A stretch of 6,056 nucleotides of DNA from Kiritimatiellales bacterium (GTDB lineage Bacteria > Verrucomicrobiota > Kiritimatiellia > Kiritimatiellales > Pontiellaceae). The translations under genes were made by a program, and so were the position numbers. Shown here in pieces: positions 5,801 to 6,056 of the stretch. The stretch is from assembly GCA_021734595.1 (NCBI GenBank), contig JAIPIO010000239.1:1-6056 (forward strand). Reading direction: 5' to 3'. Position 1 is the first letter of the stretch. Each line of letters starts with the position of its first letter. The notes under the pieces are model-generated. The model ran no database searches. It saw nothing but the letters and a program-made list of their open reading frames with translations, and was not told the origin of the DNA.

Positions 5801-6056
5801 ACGCAGGTGCAACACCGCTGCCACAGCGCCGTCCACTTCAGCCCGAAGTTCATCCGCCAACTCACTGGCAAAAAAACGGTTCGGAGTATTCAGCGCATAA
5901 TGGATGCCGCCCAGTCGCTGAAGCGCAAAGCTGCGGAGCGACCCGCCCACCGAGTCCCCCACCAGCAAGGACCCCGTCAGCACCGCCGCCGCCAGTACGG
6001 TCCCCAGCAACACCCCTAGGTGGCTCCGCCAGTAAAACCGCAGGCTATTTAGAATG
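2885..6056 (-). CDS. Large FtsX/MacB-type ABC transporter permease, extreme N-terminus beyond window
   Basis: The frame is open from the right edge (first whole codon at 6055) to TAG at 2887-2885, giving 1056 visible residues. A GTG at 6013 could be called as start, but the frame continues upstream as ILNSLRFYWRSHLG, the usual run into the first membrane helix of this family, so the real start is probably just outside. Numbering from 6055, membrane segments are at about 14-34, 476-502, 524-546, 576-597, 634-651, 658-676, 705-725, 931-956, 985-1013 and 1019-1044. Two large extracytoplasmic domains (about 35-470 and 726-930) separate them. Each half ends in an FtsX domain; the second has the typical VLRNVLERRCETALLHAVGY. 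This ten-helix duplicated layout resembles YbbP-like permeases, which work with a separate ATPase in lipid, lipoprotein or envelope-related export. The substrate is unknown. No ATPase gene lies downstream, so it may be upstream of the window. The cytoplasmic linker between helices 4 and 5 is largely encoded by three palindromic repeats. Confidence 0.9.
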   Translation of the reverse strand, partial: ILNSLRFYWRSHLGVLLGTVLAAAVLTGSLLVGDSVGGSLRSFALQRLGGIHYALNTPNRFFASELADELRAEVDGAVAAVLHLRGMALANEKQVNQVQVMGSDACFWEFSANPFVLAENETAINEKLATALGVVVGGEVSLRVSKPGLLPRDAPLSSQKDAQTVRGRFTVKRILSDQELGRFSLLANQVVPYNAFVNARWLEDKTELVGKANMILAGKDTTLEKLDAAVSKVWKPEQLGLRFRDATGVVQLESARIYLGPETVRAAQSISGARGTLTYLVNSVSKGSKSTPYSFMAAGPVPAGMADNEMVISRWLADQLGAGEGDAVKIKYFSLLPSGKFEERERSFMVHSIMEMDMLAAERTLAPQFPGLTDVDRCTEWDVGMPMDEKLLEDEANEDYWDKYKQTPKALVTLKAGQEMWSNRFGALSSVRWDGDAAGIRASFMKEFDPVKDGLVFQPVREQALSAVNEAMDFGQLFVGMSFFLIVAALMLTGLLFVFGVQQRAEEMGTLLALGWKPGLVRALYLGEGGVIALLGSLAGAWAGTGYTRFLIWGLSRYWQGAVANSAIQYFAKPETIAIGAVSSFACALAAMAVAMWRQARHPARELLMADFSQEFQPLEKSARKIPMVGKLFPTVGILAAVGIVVYALAADVESVTMPFFGAGGLLLVSGILFFGELFNRMGRLERLPDLKGMALRNLSRRRGRSLTVIGLLACGCFMVFAVSSMKEDVTAHADESWSGTGGFAYFGQSTLPITEDFGGVRIRVRDGDDASCLNLNRAQSPRLLGVNPDALAARKAFLADEDLWQLLKLKLPDGAIPALVGDADTAMWGLEKKTGVEKGDLLTYRVGQGNEFSIKLVGTLPMRLSVFQGTILISDKAFTEKFPAEEGFRMFLLNGTAEDQDALVKKLDRTGLDVVPATERLMEFYAVESTYLAMFLVLGVLGLVVGSMGMGIVVLRNVLERRCETALLHAVGYRRKTLRNLLLMEHGVLLVAGLGLGVVASSVAMVPALFISQSKVSGVFLTGLLVAVAACGAVCMVVAVGFALRGDSLRGLRNE
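2887..2913. terminator. Perfect 11-bp stem-loop over the permease stop codon; possible terminator or 3' stabiliser
   Basis: ATTCGTTGCGC (2887-2897) pairs perfectly with GCGCAACGAAT (2903-2913) around a 5-nt loop. It covers the last eight sense codons and touches the TAG of the permease gene. On the permease transcript a run of six T (2865-2860) follows only about 20 nt later, so it is not a textbook intrinsic terminator. It could still end transcription weakly, protect the 3' end, or serve both convergent genes. Confidence 0.45.
4144..4210. repeat. Cluster B: three palindromic repeats inside the permease gene
   Basis: Copies are TTCCAACGGTTGGAA (4144-4158; perfect 7-bp arms around one base), TTCCAACCATTGGAA (4165-4179) and TTCCAAGGGTTGGAA (4196-4210). 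Starts are 21 and 31 bp apart. The facing halves of the first two also pair (TTGGAAAA-AG-TTTTCCAA, 4153-4170). On the coding strand they supply PTVG, PMVG and FQPLE of the cytoplasmic linker between helices 4 and 5, a place likely to tolerate insertions. Confidence 0.8.
5352..5366. repeat. Isolated palindromic repeat copy inside the permease gene
   Basis: TTCCAGACCTTGGAA is identical to the copy at 2783-2797 in the ferredoxin gene, 2.6 kb away. The arms extend to 7 bp here (GTTTCCA 5350-5356, TGGAAAC 5362-5368). On the permease strand it encodes most of VSKVWK in the first extracytoplasmic domain. Confidence 0.7.

Noticed and set aside
1..6056. CRISPR array, tRNA, rRNA, insertion sequence or phage attachment site.
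   Set aside because: No regular direct-repeat array with unique spacers, no cloverleaf-like sequence, no transposase or integrase reading frame and no terminal inverted repeats were seen. The palindromic repeats are too short and too dispersed for CRISPR.

Overview
The window looks like chromosomal DNA of a Gram-negative-type (double-membrane) bacterium. It carries part of a secretin (outer-membrane pore), a PilT-type retraction ATPase and a large two-domain FtsX/MacB-type ABC permease. The permease's N-terminal style, its ten-segment layout and the mix of genes resemble what I associate with the Planctomycetes-Verrucomicrobia-Lentisphaerae/Kiritimatiellota group. That taxonomic placement is inference, not shown by a marker gene.

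Layout. Positions 1-2283 form a leftward operon: a possible 42-codon ORF (2155-2283), pilT (1054-2142), then a secretin gene running off the left edge (1-1049). pilT and the secretin gene are 4 bp apart, and the secretin's Shine-Dalgarno lies inside the end of pilT. Positions 2284-2518 are a divergent control region. It holds a plausible leftward promoter (2359-2387), a strong rightward promoter (2465-2492) and a 10-bp inverted repeat (2416-2425/2465-2474) whose right arm covers the rightward -35 box. Positions 2519-2815 encode a 98-residue thioredoxin-like [2Fe-2S] ferredoxin on the + strand, apparently a single-gene unit. After a 69-bp convergent gap, 2885-6056 is a leftward ABC permease gene whose first few codons lie beyond the right edge. 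A perfect 11-bp stem-loop overlaps its stop codon.

Function. The left operon joins a pilus-retraction motor to an outer-membrane secretin, consistent with a type IV pilus or related secretion/uptake machine. The ferredoxin is probably a small electron carrier. The permease is likely the membrane half of an ABC machine whose ATPase is outside the window. Nothing visible links the three units functionally.

The most unusual signal is not a gene. A short palindromic repeat, TTCCA-N5-TGGAA, occurs seven times (five perfect, two with one arm mismatch). Three copies straddle the 3' end of the ferredoxin gene at exact 32-bp steps. Three lie within 67 bp of the permease gene at 21- and 31-bp steps. 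One lies alone elsewhere in the permease gene. The steps are close to whole turns of the DNA helix, and the coding copies are read in three different phases, so the conserved unit appears to be DNA rather than peptide. No complete new multi-gene system is visible.
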